This document shows, piece by piece, positions 18,377 through 27,134 of a stretch of 64,000 nucleotides of DNA. Positions within the stretch are counted from its first letter, which is position 1; the number at the start of each line of letters is the position of its first letter. The notes beneath the pieces were generated by a model, which was not told the origin of the DNA, searched no databases, and saw only the letters and a list, made by a program, of their open reading frames with translations. This DNA is from Lachnospiraceae bacterium (GTDB lineage Bacteria > Bacillota > Clostridia > Lachnospirales > Lachnospiraceae): assembly GCA_014804645.1 (NCBI GenBank), contig JAAUZI010000018.1:2171-66170 (forward strand), read 5' to 3'. Made by a program: the position numbers and the translations under genes.

Positions 18377-19603
18377 ATGTTATGCCAATTTACCGTAAAA
18401 AATTATAAAAGCATCCGCGAAGAGATGACTTTTGATATGCAAGCCACAGCAATAATGGAGCATAGGGATAGAATCATTCACACGGAAGACGGAGAAAATT
18501 TTTTGCCAGTATCTGTGATTTACGGACCTAATGGCGGTGGTAAATCGAATGTATTGGAGGCGTTGCACACTCTGGATGCAAAGGTTTTAAGACCTCTGTG
18601 TGCGACCTGCGATAAATCCGAGTGCGAATATAAGGCCAGGAAGATTCCAGTAGAGCCGTTTGCTTTTTCTGAAGAAACAAGAAAAGAGCCGACGGAATTT
18701 GAAGTTTTTTTCAGGACTGAGATTGCAGAATATCGTTATATCCTGCATGTGAAAAAAGACTTTGTTGTCTACGAGAGTTTGGATCGGATAAAGTTAGATA
18801 CCGGAAGGCGGTCAGCACTTTTTGTAAGAAATGGGAATCAAGTTGAGTTAAAAGGCGTTCTGGGTAAAATAAAAATTAGTGAAGATATTTCAGGAAATTT
18901 GCCACTGCTATCATATTTGGGAATTACTTATAAAAAGAATGAGGTGATTTCTGATGTAATTGAATGGTTTGAGGAGGCTATTGATTTCTTGAATTATGGG
19001 AACCCAAGACAGGAATTACTAACTGCTATAGCTAAGGCGGAAGAAGTCAAAAGGCTTGTGATCGATATGATTCGTGAGATGGATTTGGATATTGAAGACT
19101 TCCGTATTGAGGAAAAAGAAGAAAACCGCATAGCAGTTTATACAAAACATACGGTAAATGGATATAGTACAGAATTAGCTTTATCAGAAGAATCCAGCGG
19201 AACAAAGAAGTTATTTGGATTATTGCCTTTCATTGCCAGAAGTCTTGTTGTCGGAACAACATTAATAATTGATGAGCTGGATGCGAAAATCCACCCGGTA
19301 TTGCTGCGATATATCATCATGCTGTTTAATGATATGGGTGTTAATAAGAATGGTGCACAGTTGATATTTACTTCACATGATCTGTCAACCATGAATAGTG
19401 ATGTATTTCGCCGTGATGAAATCTGGTTTGTAGCAAAGGGAAAAGAACAGAATTCTAAACTCTATTCTTTGGTCGAGTTTAAGAATAAAAAAGGTGAATC
19501 TGTTCGCATGGACGCAAAATATGATAAGCAATATTTGGAGGGTAAATATGGCGCAGATCCATATCTCAAAACGATCATAGATTGGAGTGAGGTCAATGCC
19601 TAA
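18377..19603 (+). CDS. AAA/ABC-like ATPase of a RloA/AbiL-type pair (putative phage defence)
   Basis: A 408-residue ATPase of the AAA15/21 (RloA-like, OLD-related) type. The N-terminus FTVKNYKSIREEMTFDM and Walker A GPNGGGKSNVLEAL (near residue 50) are typical, with signature-like ESSGTKKLFGLLPF, Walker B LIIDELDAKIHP (near 297) and a FTSHDLSTMN switch. The start follows TGGAGGT. It overlaps by eight bases the next gene, a RloB protein. Such ATPase-RloB pairs are known from restriction-linked loci (RloA/RloB) and lactococcal AbiL; here they form a compact, AT-rich, self-promoted two-gene unit. Defence function is inferred, not shown. Confidence 0.85.
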   Translation: MLCQFTVKNYKSIREEMTFDMQATAIMEHRDRIIHTEDGENFLPVSVIYGPNGGGKSNVLEALHTLDAKVLRPLCATCDKSECEYKARKIPVEPFAFSEETRKEPTEFEVFFRTEIAEYRYILHVKKDFVVYESLDRIKLDTGRRSALFVRNGNQVELKGVLGKIKISEDISGNLPLLSYLGITYKKNEVISDVIEWFEEAIDFLNYGNPRQELLTAIAKAEEVKRLVIDMIREMDLDIEDFRIEEKEENRIAVYTKHTVNGYSTELALSEESSGTKKLFGLLPFIARSLVVGTTLIIDELDAKIHPVLLRYIIMLFNDMGVNKNGAQLIFTSHDLSTMNSDVFRRDEIWFVAKGKEQNSKLYSLVEFKNKKGESVRMDAKYDKQYLEGKYGADPYLKTIIDWSEVNA

Positions 19604-20294
19604 AAAAGTCGGAACTACACAGTGGAGGAAACAGAGACGTAAGGAATATCTGGAAAAAAAGGAGTACCGCTATTATATCTTTTGCGAGGGAGAGCAAACG
19701 GAACCGCTTTATTTTGAGGGCTTTAAACGGCTGATAGAGGATAATCCGATCTATAAGGATATGGTTTTAATTGAAATCGAACCTTGTGCTGCAGAGACTA
19801 TGCGGGTAATTGGTATGGCAGAGCGATATGTTCGTAAAAATGGAATTGATAGAGGACAGATTTGGTGTGTGTATGATAAGGACAGTTTTCCGGCTAGTGA
19901 TTTTAATGGTGTAGCAGAGCGGGTGGACAAACTGAACTTGGAGAATTCTAAATTGCAGTATCATGCGGCGTGGAGTAATGAATGTATTGAGTTTTGGTTT
20001 ATATTGCATTTTGCGTATTATACTTCAAATAACCATAGGACGGAGTATATTAAATTCCTAAATGATAAGTTTAAAGAATTGGGGATTGGAAAGTATCAGA
20101 AGAATATGAGGGATATATTTAATATTCTGATGGATAAGGGAAGTCCGAAACTGGCAATACGGTATGCGAAGCGAATTATAGAGGACGGAAAAGGTAAGAC
20201 ACCATCGGAGATAGTACCTGGGACTAAGGTATATGAATTGGTGGAGGAACTGGCGAAGTATTTGCCGGAAAAACACCAGAGACAAGGAGAATAG
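19596..20294 (+). CDS. RloB-family TOPRIM-like protein, partner of the ATPase
   Basis: A 232-residue RloB protein. A basic N-terminus (WRKQRRKEYLEKKEYRYY) leads into FCEGEQTEPLYFEGF, where the glutamate near residue 32 corresponds to the TOPRIM acidic residue, then WCVYDKDSFP with a DxD-like pair near 95, and the family's SNECIEFWFILHF. This arrangement predicts a metal-dependent nuclease or related effector activated by the ATPase. GTGAGGT precedes the ATG, which overlaps the upstream stop. Codon use is A+T-rich compared with the flanking core, in line with horizontal transfer. Confidence 0.85.
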   Translation: MPKKVGTTQWRKQRRKEYLEKKEYRYYIFCEGEQTEPLYFEGFKRLIEDNPIYKDMVLIEIEPCAAETMRVIGMAERYVRKNGIDRGQIWCVYDKDSFPASDFNGVAERVDKLNLENSKLQYHAAWSNECIEFWFILHFAYYTSNNHRTEYIKFLNDKFKELGIGKYQKNMRDIFNILMDKGSPKLAIRYAKRIIEDGKGKTPSEIVPGTKVYELVEELAKYLPEKHQRQGE

Positions 20295-20302
20295 ACGAGG
20301 CA

Positions 20303-20977
20303 ATGCAACTATATCACATATCCGGCAAAAAAATCACTGTATACCCATCCACCGCCTCCGGCAGTCCCATCGTATACCTGAACAGCTCCGAGGAAGAGGA
20401 GGAACAGATATGCCAGGCCCTGCAGGAGTTCCAATGCCCGGACTTTACGCTTGTGACCATAAGCGAGCTGGACTGGAACCATGATATGGCCCCCTGGGAC
20501 ATGCCCCCCGCGTTCAAGGGTGCACCGCCCTGCACGGGAGGAGCGGACGAATATCTGCGGCTTTTGATACAGGAGATTGTGCCGACAGTGGAAACGGCTT
20601 TGCAGGATGCTCCGTGCTGGAGGGGGCTTGCGGGATACTCGCTGGCCGGACTGTTCGCCATATACTCTCTCTATCGCACCCAGACTTTCACCAGAATTGC
20701 CAGCATGTCCGGGTCCCTCTGGTTTGAGGGCTTTCGGGAGTACGTTCTCGACCATGAGATGAAAGGTCGTCCGGAGCATCTGTATCTGTCGCTGGGCGAC
20801 AGGGAATGCAGGACAGGTAATCCCTATTTGAAGACAGTGCAGGAGCGCACGGAGGAAATCGCCGCCCTTTATGCACAGAAGGGCATTGACACAACTTTTC
20901 AGCTGAATCCCGGAAACCATTTTAAAAATGTTTTTCGGCGGATAGCGGCAGGCATTGCATGGATATTGGACAGGTAA
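20303..20977 (+). CDS. Fes-like alpha/beta hydrolase (putative esterase)
   Basis: A 224-residue cytoplasmic hydrolase resembling the catalytic part of enterochelin esterases and other alpha/beta proteins. The nucleophile elbow is GYSLAGLFAIYSLY, with the serine near residue 116; the acid is likely in SLGDRECRTG and the catalytic histidine in NPGNHFKNV near the end. No signal peptide is present. AAGGAG lies upstream of the ATG. GC content rises sharply compared with the RloA/B pair. Substrate unknown. The next gene begins within its last codons. Confidence 0.8.
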   Translation: MQLYHISGKKITVYPSTASGSPIVYLNSSEEEEEQICQALQEFQCPDFTLVTISELDWNHDMAPWDMPPAFKGAPPCTGGADEYLRLLIQEIVPTVETALQDAPCWRGLAGYSLAGLFAIYSLYRTQTFTRIASMSGSLWFEGFREYVLDHEMKGRPEHLYLSLGDRECRTGNPYLKTVQERTEEIAALYAQKGIDTTFQLNPGNHFKNVFRRIAAGIAWILDR

Positions 20978-21306
20978 AAAAGATAGGCTGGCATTCAGAT
21001 TCCGAATGCCCTAAATGCGGGCAAAAGACGATCTTCCATATATACAGATATGACGCATGGTGCTGCACTGCCTGCAATGAATGGCTTGAAGAGCCCTGTA
21101 CTGATCCCAGCTGCCCGTTCTGCGGCAAGAGACCGCAGACTCCCCATGAAGCATACTTTATGGAGGATACGGAGGCTGGCAGCGCAGGCCCGAGAAAACG
21201 CTGGCGGCAAAGCAATTATCAGCATAAAGCAGACGGCAGGGAAAGGCATAGAAGACATAGGGAGTTTATAGAACAACTTTCCGATTTTCATTCGGATGCT
21301 CAATAA
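20959..21306 (+). CDS. Zinc-ribbon small protein, unknown function
   Basis: A 115-residue protein overlapping the hydrolase gene by 19 bases. Three CxxC-type pairs (CPKC, CTAC, CPFC) form one or two zinc ribbons in the first 60 residues; the rest is charged and likely disordered (RKRWRQSNYQHKADGRERHRRHRE). No family is recognised. The overlap suggests coupling to the hydrolase, but the start lacks a clear ribosome site, so expression is less certain. Confidence 0.6.
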   Translation: MDIGQVKKIGWHSDSECPKCGQKTIFHIYRYDAWCCTACNEWLEEPCTDPSCPFCGKRPQTPHEAYFMEDTEAGSAGPRKRWRQSNYQHKADGRERHRRHREFIEQLSDFHSDAQ

Positions 21307-21373
21307 ATTAAATCCATTTTGCCTCTTTCAGACACTATCATTATGGAAGCCGAATTAAGAAAGGGGAGCGCAT

Positions 21374-22969
21374 ATGTCAGGGATTGATATTTTCGCGAGA
21401 GAGTATCTCGGCAAGGTATTTTACTTCTGCCTGAAAAAGACCGGCAACGAGCAGGACGCTGCGGAGCTTGCCGGGGAGATCAGTCTTGAGGTGGTGCAGG
21501 CGCTCGCTAAGGGAAAGGAGCCGGAGAAACTCGATGCCTGGATCTGGGCCGTTGTGCACAATCGGTGGGCGAGATGGGCGGCAAAGAAATATTATAAGGC
21601 TCCTGAACAAGTCGACATTCAGGAGTATGAGCAGCTTTTGCCCTCAGAGCAGTGTCTTGAGGAGGAGTATATTCACTCTCAGGAATTGCTGCGCATTCGC
21701 CGCGAGCTGGCCTTTGTCCGCTCTGACTACCGTCAGATTCTGGTGACGCATTACTTTGAGGAGATGAGCGTCTCCGAGATTTCCCGCCGTTTCGGCATTC
21801 CGGTAGGAACTGTAAAAACAAGGCTGCAGAGCGGCCGCAGGATTCTGAAGGAAGGTATGAATATGGCAAGACAATTTGGAACAAGAAGTTTTCAGCCCGA
21901 AATGATTAGCTTTAGTTCATCGGGAAAGCACACATCAGGGCTACCCTGGTCGGCGGTAAGCAGGAAACTCCCCGTCAATATCCTCTGCGAAGCAAACAAC
22001 AATCCCAGCACGGTAGAAGAACTTTCCATGGAGTTGGGGGTAGCGATGCCCTATATGGAGGAAGAGGTGGAAATATTGGTGGAGGCAGAACTGCTCCGAA
22101 AGCTGGAGGGAGACCGGTATCTCACCAACTTTTTTATCTCACCCAAGGAGTGTCAGGATGAGATAAATGAACTATCCTGTCAATTTGCTGAGAGACATTA
22201 TAAGGATATATGGGCGCTGGCGGGCAAGGTATTGGAAAGGGCCGGAGACTATGGCGTCCAAAGCAGTGCGGTCAGCCAGATGGACGCTCAGGCATATTTT
22301 GCGTTTTATCTTGAGCAGTGGCTGGTATACGACGCACTGCCGCCGGGACCAGGGATTTACCAGAAATTTCACAGGAAGGACGGTGGAAACTGGGGGCTTA
22401 TCGGAAAGGAGCAGGGTGCCTTCTGTCGCCTGTCTCGAATGTTTTTTAACAACAGCTGCTGTACACTGAAGGCGGGGGATCTGGATGTCGAGTGGTATGG
22501 TTTTCAGTGCTATGATGTGTTGTATTACGGGGAGAGACTCTACAAAAGGGAAGTGCCAAAGTCGGACAGTCTGGGGCTCATAAATAAGTTTGCAAAGGGA
22601 TGCAGTTCAGAGGAGCTTTCGGTTGCAGAGAGTCTGATTTTGGATGATCTTCTGGAACAGGGGTTTTGTGTGCGTTCCTCGTTGGGAGAGATCCGCGTGG
22701 CGGCGGTGATATTTGGTGATGATACAGCACAGAAATGCCGGGAGTATTATTGTTCCCTGCCTGAGTACCAAAAACTTTTAGAGGAAATGAACAGATACAT
22801 GCTGGAGGTAAGGGAGATTGTTGCCAGATACAGCGTACCATACCTCAAGGAGGATTTTGAGTACTATGTGGGAATGTCAGTAGATATGCGGTCCATCTAT
22901 GCCATGCTCTGGAAGGACAGCGGCCTCTACAGTGGGGGACATGCGCAGTTTATGGCTTTTTACTGTTGA
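21374..22969 (+). CDS. ECF-type RNA polymerase sigma factor with large C-terminal domain
   Basis: A 531-residue sigma-70-family protein, about three times the usual ECF length. Region 2 spans residues about 5-75 (GKVFYFCLKKTGNEQDAAELAG; LDAWIWAVVHNRWARW), and region 4 about 105-165 with helix-turn-helix MSVSEISRRFGIPVGTVKTRLQ. Beyond it a winged-helix-like segment (PSTVEELSMELGVAMPYMEEEVE, about 205-255) is followed by some 270 residues with no recognised fold. No anti-sigma gene adjoins, so the C-terminal domain probably provides the control (inference). AAGAAAGGGGAG precedes the ATG. Confidence 0.82.
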   Translation: MSGIDIFAREYLGKVFYFCLKKTGNEQDAAELAGEISLEVVQALAKGKEPEKLDAWIWAVVHNRWARWAAKKYYKAPEQVDIQEYEQLLPSEQCLEEEYIHSQELLRIRRELAFVRSDYRQILVTHYFEEMSVSEISRRFGIPVGTVKTRLQSGRRILKEGMNMARQFGTRSFQPEMISFSSSGKHTSGLPWSAVSRKLPVNILCEANNNPSTVEELSMELGVAMPYMEEEVEILVEAELLRKLEGDRYLTNFFISPKECQDEINELSCQFAERHYKDIWALAGKVLERAGDYGVQSSAVSQMDAQAYFAFYLEQWLVYDALPPGPGIYQKFHRKDGGNWGLIGKEQGAFCRLSRMFFNNSCCTLKAGDLDVEWYGFQCYDVLYYGERLYKREVPKSDSLGLINKFAKGCSSEELSVAESLILDDLLEQGFCVRSSLGEIRVAAVIFGDDTAQKCREYYCSLPEYQKLLEEMNRYMLEVREIVARYSVPYLKEDFEYYVGMSVDMRSIYAMLWKDSGLYSGGHAQFMAFYC

Positions 22970-23122
22970 CTCTGATGCGCTTAAACAGGCTGTATGCCCA
23001 AATATTTGACATACAGAGGAAATGGTATCGATGAGAAAGGAGCAGAAAGTTAAGAAGTGAGTTGGGCGAATTGTGCAATACCGATAAGAAATTCGCATCA
23101 ATGTGACGATAAGTGATATAAG

Positions 23123-23190
23123 GCTGCAGGGCATATGCCAGCGAAATACATGATTACCATGCACATGACCGTAATACATATGGATGCAGC
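23123..23190 (+). other. Hairpin in the leader of the 23232 gene
   Basis: GGCTGCA (23123-23129) pairs with TGCAGCC (23184-23190). The 262-base gap after the sigma gene holds no credible gene; no clear promoter was seen. Confidence 0.3.
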
Positions 23191-23231
23191 CGGGAAACGG
23201 ATTTCAATAGCATGTCAAGGAGGATGTAAGC

Positions 23232-24335
23232 ATGTCAATGAACGTCACACAGAACTACAATCAGTTCTACAAAGGCTCCGAGCCGCTGAAAAGCTATGGC
23301 TCCGGCGGGGAGGGACTCACACCCAAGGATACGCTGGTGAAATATGAGTTCAGTACCACCGATGAGCAGGGGAACAAGATTATGGACCCCATGTCCAAGG
23401 AGGAGGCACTGCGGGCCATGAAAGAGATCTCCAGCCAGTACGGAGACAATGTGCTGGTACAATTTTCCGGGGACGGGCTGCAGGCGCTGTCAGAGAGCAT
23501 CCAGAGTCAAATCAAAAAGGGCAGTCTGGAGCTGACTGACGAGCAGAAGGCGGAGCAGGCCAGAAAACAGGAGCTGATGGACCAGAGCATCGTGCAGCTG
23601 GAGAATACTCACAGGCTGGTCATTCCCAATATCCAGACCAACGAGAAACTCTATGGCAGTCTGGAGGATGCGCCGGAAGAAGTGGTGAAAGCAGCTAATG
23701 GCATCATCAAGAATTACCTGCTGCCCCACAATGTGTCCGGGATGACCGAGGAACAGCGTCGGGACGCCATAGCCTTCGGGATGGAGGAGGCTAGGTATCT
23801 GGCGGAGAATTATCTGGATGAGAAACATGCCGGGGATTTCCTGTCCGCCATGGAGACCATCGCCAAATATGGCATGAACGGCACAGTGTCGGAGGACGGG
23901 AAAGTCACCTATCACATAGAAAAGGGCCCCCTGGTGGGTGCGCCGGACGATTATGTCAGTGAGAGTGATATACTGAAAGCTAAAGCGCCGGATTTATACA
24001 AAGAACTGCAGGAGATGAATCAAGGCATCATAAAGGGTGAAACCGGTTGGGGCAGGAAATTCATAGATCTGCACAAACGCATTAACCAGAGGCTGAACGG
24101 CTATTCGGAAACCACCTCTCAGGGAAAGCGGCTTACCTATTATGAGGAGGCCGTCGCTGAATATCAGTCCTGGAAAAAAACTGTGGATACGACAAAGGTC
24201 CCTGGCACATACAGCGGTGTGAAATATACGGATATCAATGCATTTTTTGACAGCCTGAAAACTCAGGGCAGCCTGGGAGCAAGCTGGTTTGCGGCAGCGC
24301 AGGAACGCTTTGCAAAGTGGCTGGGTATGGAATAG
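23232..24335 (+). CDS. Hypothetical protein, 367 residues
   Basis: Not recognised. The protein is hydrophilic, without signal peptide or membrane helix, and mostly helical in character (MSKEEALRAMKEISSQ; QSQIKKGSLELTDEQK). An Asn/Tyr/Gly-rich N-terminus (MSMNVTQNYNQFYKG) resembles those of secreted or surface proteins that use non-classical export, but this is speculation. AAGGAGGATGTAAGC gives a very strong ribosome site, and a strong terminator follows, so it forms a single-gene unit downstream of the sigma factor and could be one of its targets. Confidence 0.7.
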   Translation: MSMNVTQNYNQFYKGSEPLKSYGSGGEGLTPKDTLVKYEFSTTDEQGNKIMDPMSKEEALRAMKEISSQYGDNVLVQFSGDGLQALSESIQSQIKKGSLELTDEQKAEQARKQELMDQSIVQLENTHRLVIPNIQTNEKLYGSLEDAPEEVVKAANGIIKNYLLPHNVSGMTEEQRRDAIAFGMEEARYLAENYLDEKHAGDFLSAMETIAKYGMNGTVSEDGKVTYHIEKGPLVGAPDDYVSESDILKAKAPDLYKELQEMNQGIIKGETGWGRKFIDLHKRINQRLNGYSETTSQGKRLTYYEEAVAEYQSWKKTVDTTKVPGTYSGVKYTDINAFFDSLKTQGSLGASWFAAAQERFAKWLGME

Positions 24336-24348
24336 AAAAAAGAAAAGT

Positions 24349-24392
24349 AAAATCCCCATTGCATAAAGAGTATTTGTGCGATGGGGATTTTT
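24349..24392 (+). terminator. Intrinsic terminator after the 23232 gene
   Basis: AAAATCCCCAT (24349-24359) pairs with ATGGGGATTTTT (24381-24392), ending in five Ts. Confidence 0.9.
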
Positions 24393-24574
24393 GACAGGGC
24401 AGGATTGCTTTTTACGGATATTTAATAGAATTATTTGCGCTGATATGATACAATGTAGCTGCTGGACAATTTGATAAAATGAAATTTGTGGACAAAAAAG
24501 AAAATTATTTTGAAAAAAGTGGGTACGGGAAGAGAAAGAGTATAGAAAGCACAGTTTAACGGAGACAATCGCTC

Positions 24575-25123
24575 ATGTTTAGATATATTTTAAAACTACT
24601 GATAATCATGTTGATTGTGCTGCCGGTCTATCTGCTGATTCGCAGACCCTGGCGGGAGAAGTCGGCCAGAGCCTGGGCCGAGATGGCTTTTGTGGTGTTT
24701 ATGGTAGGACTGCTGGCACTGACATTTCAGGGGGATTACCAAAGTCCTGCCGCCATGGCGGAGTCCGCCGACCGGCGGATAAAAAGCGGCGTGGGGGTCA
24801 ATCTGGTGCCCTTTCGCACGATTGCCGCATTCTTTGTACACTGCTCTGCGGATATTTTTCTGGTAAATATCGTGGGGAATATTGTGATGTTTATGCCCTG
24901 GGGCTTTGGACTGACGCTGCTGTGGAAGAGAAAGCAGAGAATTCTTTCCATTGCGCTGCACAGTCTGGCGCTGCCGGTTTTTATCGAGACGTGCCAGCTC
25001 TTTATCGGCCGGAGCGTGGATGTGGACGACGTGATTTTAAATTTTGCGGGAGGCTGCCTGGGGGCGGCGCTGTATTTTGGCGTGAGGAGGGTGGCTTCGG
25101 GCGTAGCAAGGCTGGCCAGATAG
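24575..25123 (+). CDS. VanZ-family membrane protein
   Basis: A 182-residue inner-membrane protein with four or five hydrophobic helices. Diagnostic VanZ features are VNLVPFRTI after the second helix, NIVGNIVMFMPWGFGL, and the C-terminal pattern FIETCQLFIGRSVDVDDVILNFAGG with conserved E and DVDDVILN. VanZ proteins have been linked to teicoplanin and lipoglycopeptide tolerance; the cellular role is not settled. GGAGA is upstream of the ATG. A second VanZ gene lies at 35021-35554 on the other strand. Confidence 0.88.
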   Translation: MFRYILKLLIIMLIVLPVYLLIRRPWREKSARAWAEMAFVVFMVGLLALTFQGDYQSPAAMAESADRRIKSGVGVNLVPFRTIAAFFVHCSADIFLVNIVGNIVMFMPWGFGLTLLWKRKQRILSIALHSLALPVFIETCQLFIGRSVDVDDVILNFAGGCLGAALYFGVRRVASGVARLAR

Positions 25124-25253
25124 ACGCTTTGGAAGTGTAAATTTTTCAGAATCATTTTCTGAAATTTACATAAACTTATTGCAAAAACGATAGGTGGATG
25201 CTAAGATGGTGGTAGAAAAAGAGGATAGACTTGAGGGGGAGGAGGCGGTTTCT

Positions 25254-25397
25254 ATGGCAACACAGATTGCTGCTACACCAGTGGTCAAGGGAGCGGAAGC
25301 GGTAAAGATATTGAAGGAAGCCGATCGGAAACCTTCAAAAGAATCAGAGAAAGGTGCAAAGAAGCTGGCAAGTATATTTGACAGGATGATGAAATAG
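25254..25397 (+). CDS. Small protein paired with a GNAT acetyltransferase (candidate antitoxin)
   Basis: A 47-residue protein, MATQIAATPVVKGAEAVK at the start and a basic C-terminal half (SEKGAKKLASIFDRMMK). GGGGGAGGAGG eight bases before the ATG favours this start; ATG 25206 would add 16 residues. Its stop is one base from the start of the GNAT gene, typical of a coupled pair. The beginning recalls small proteins found beside GNATs in Lachnospiraceae. An antitoxin role is an inference from size and arrangement. Confidence 0.5.
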   Translation: MATQIAATPVVKGAEAVKILKEADRKPSKESEKGAKKLASIFDRMMK

Positions 25398-25398
25398 G

Positions 25399-25989
25399 AT
25401 GAAATTAATTATTAGAAAGCTGGAGGAAAAGCATCTGCCCATGGTGGATGCTTTTTCCTGCATGGAGACACAGGAAATGCTTGATTCCTACAATGCAAAA
25501 ATGCGCAGGAGAATCTTGAAACATTCCAAGGAGATGGAAGATTTTTTAAAGGACGAAGCCCTTGAAGAGCAGGAAAAGGGATTGAACACAACTCATTTAT
25601 TTATTGATCTGGAAACAGACAGGATAGTGGGCTATGTATCCTTATGTAATGACAGTATAGGCTTGGAAGTGGAAGAGAGGGAGAATATGGGCCTGACTTA
25701 TACCACAGTACCAGCACTGAAAATTGCACGTTTGGCGGTCGCCTGTGACTACTGGGGAATGGGCATAGGAAAGTCTCTAATTCAGTTTTCGGCTTATATG
25801 GGTAAGCGAATAAAGGAGATGAGTGGTGTTGCATTTCTTACCCTGGACTGTTACGAGCACAGGGTATCCTTTTATGAGTCGGTAGGTTTTGTCAAAAATA
25901 TGGTTCAACCAATAGTTCTGCCTTATGATACGCCTATCAGTATGCGGATAGGACTGGAAACATATTTGGAGCGGGTTGGTAAAGAGTAA
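25399..25989 (+). CDS. GNAT acetyltransferase, possible toxin of a two-gene unit
   Basis: A 196-residue GNAT-fold acetyltransferase. The acetyl-CoA-binding region is ARLAVACDYWGMGIGKSLIQ (about residues 114-133), with a preceding beta strand reading PALKI, followed by FLTLDCYEHRVSFYESVGF. The PALKIARLAV...G-G-IG pattern resembles that of TacT/AtaT-type toxins that acetylate aminoacyl-tRNA, though the Q/R-x-x-G loop is altered (YWGMGIG). The tight coupling to a 47-residue upstream gene supports this reading but does not prove it. An ordinary housekeeping GNAT is the alternative. Confidence 0.75.
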   Translation: MKLIIRKLEEKHLPMVDAFSCMETQEMLDSYNAKMRRRILKHSKEMEDFLKDEALEEQEKGLNTTHLFIDLETDRIVGYVSLCNDSIGLEVEERENMGLTYTTVPALKIARLAVACDYWGMGIGKSLIQFSAYMGKRIKEMSGVAFLTLDCYEHRVSFYESVGFVKNMVQPIVLPYDTPISMRIGLETYLERVGKE

Positions 25990-26055
25990 GAGTTGGACCG
26001 GAGCATGAAGAGAGATACAATTATTATTGATATTTCTTACAAGGAGGAATAAGAG

Positions 26056-26562
26056 ATGTTTGAACGACAGTTAACCAGAATTGACACGGTCCGGCAGTAT
26101 GTAGATGAGATGCTGAAGGCCTGTGAGGACAGCGAGGAGGCGAGATGTGGCTATGTACATCTGTACGGCGTGGGACAGGCGTGCGCGCTGATTGCGCTCC
26201 GCAGGGGACATGACAGGGCATATGCGGAGCTGGCGGAGATCGCCGGGATGCTCCATGACTATGCCACCTATAAGGATAACGCAAGAGAAAGCCATGCACA
26301 GCGCAGCAGCGTCCAGGCCAGGGACATACTGACACAGACCGGGGAGTTTACCCCACAGGAGACAGACATGATCTGCCAGGCCATCAGCAGGCACAGTGAC
26401 AAAAAGCAAGTTCATGAGGAGATGGATGAGATTCTGAAGGATGCGGATGTAATGCAGCATTGGCTGCGCAATCCTGTGGAGGAGTACTTTTTTGCCCAGC
26501 CGAGGGTTCAAAAGCTGATAGAGGAGTTTCAACTGGGATTGCACCTTGAATCTCAAAACTGA
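26056..26562 (+). CDS. HD-domain phosphohydrolase
   Basis: A 168-residue HD-superfamily protein. Metal-binding residues appear as YVHLYGVGQACALIA, then LAEIAGMLHDYATYK with the HD dyad, then ISRHSDKK and KDADVMQHWLRNP. These predict a metal-dependent phosphomonoesterase or phosphodiesterase acting on nucleotides. AAGGAGGAATAAGAG precedes the ATG. Its stop is about 40 bases before a 2'-5' RNA ligase-like gene. Substrate unknown. Confidence 0.8.
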   Translation: MFERQLTRIDTVRQYVDEMLKACEDSEEARCGYVHLYGVGQACALIALRRGHDRAYAELAEIAGMLHDYATYKDNARESHAQRSSVQARDILTQTGEFTPQETDMICQAISRHSDKKQVHEEMDEILKDADVMQHWLRNPVEEYFFAQPRVQKLIEEFQLGLHLESQN

Positions 26563-26599
26563 AAGTGATAAACATAGGATATTATTTAGGAGAAAACAA

Positions 26600-27112
26600 A
26601 TGGCAGAACAATTTTTGACACTGATGGCAGACCTGGACGAGGATTCACAGGCTATCATGTCTGAATGGTATAACGCCTTGAAGGAAGAGGGATTCACAGG
26701 CATGCAGACACCGGGACTCCCTTACCATATCAGTCTTGCGACATTTCCTCTCGATAAAGAGCAGGAGGCCGTTGAGTTGATGCGAAAAGTAGCAGAAGAA
26801 TTCTCGCCGATACCGGTACATATCAGTCATATTGGCTTGTTTGCTGGTGGTAAGGTCCTTTTTGGGTCACCTGAAATGACCCCCGGATTGGTCTCACTTC
26901 ATGATGCCTGTGCGATGGAAACTAATCAGGAGCATGTATGGGTGCCTCATGCATCCATACTGATTGACGAGCCTGAAACGGTTTGCGCTGCATTACCTGT
27001 GTTTGTGAAGTCTTTCTATCCGTTCATCGGAAAAATAACTCGCTTACACCTGTGTGCTTTCTGGCCTACGAGAGAAATTGCATCTATCGAACTGAACGGA
27101 CACAAAAAATAA
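26600..27112 (+). CDS. 2H phosphoesterase (LigT / 2'-5' RNA ligase-like)
   Basis: A 170-residue protein of the 2H phosphoesterase superfamily, which open cyclic phosphates or cleave 2'-5' bonds. Two H-x-(S/T) motifs are visible: YHISLAT near residue 44 and VPHASILID near 116, each preceded by a hydrophobic strand. TTAGGAG seven bases upstream supports the ATG at 26600 over a start at 26546 inside the HD gene. Single-copy context gives no pathway. Confidence 0.75.
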   Translation: MAEQFLTLMADLDEDSQAIMSEWYNALKEEGFTGMQTPGLPYHISLATFPLDKEQEAVELMRKVAEEFSPIPVHISHIGLFAGGKVLFGSPEMTPGLVSLHDACAMETNQEHVWVPHASILIDEPETVCAALPVFVKSFYPFIGKITRLHLCAFWPTREIASIELNGHKK

Positions 27113-27134
27113 AAAATTAATTATGGGAGACAGT

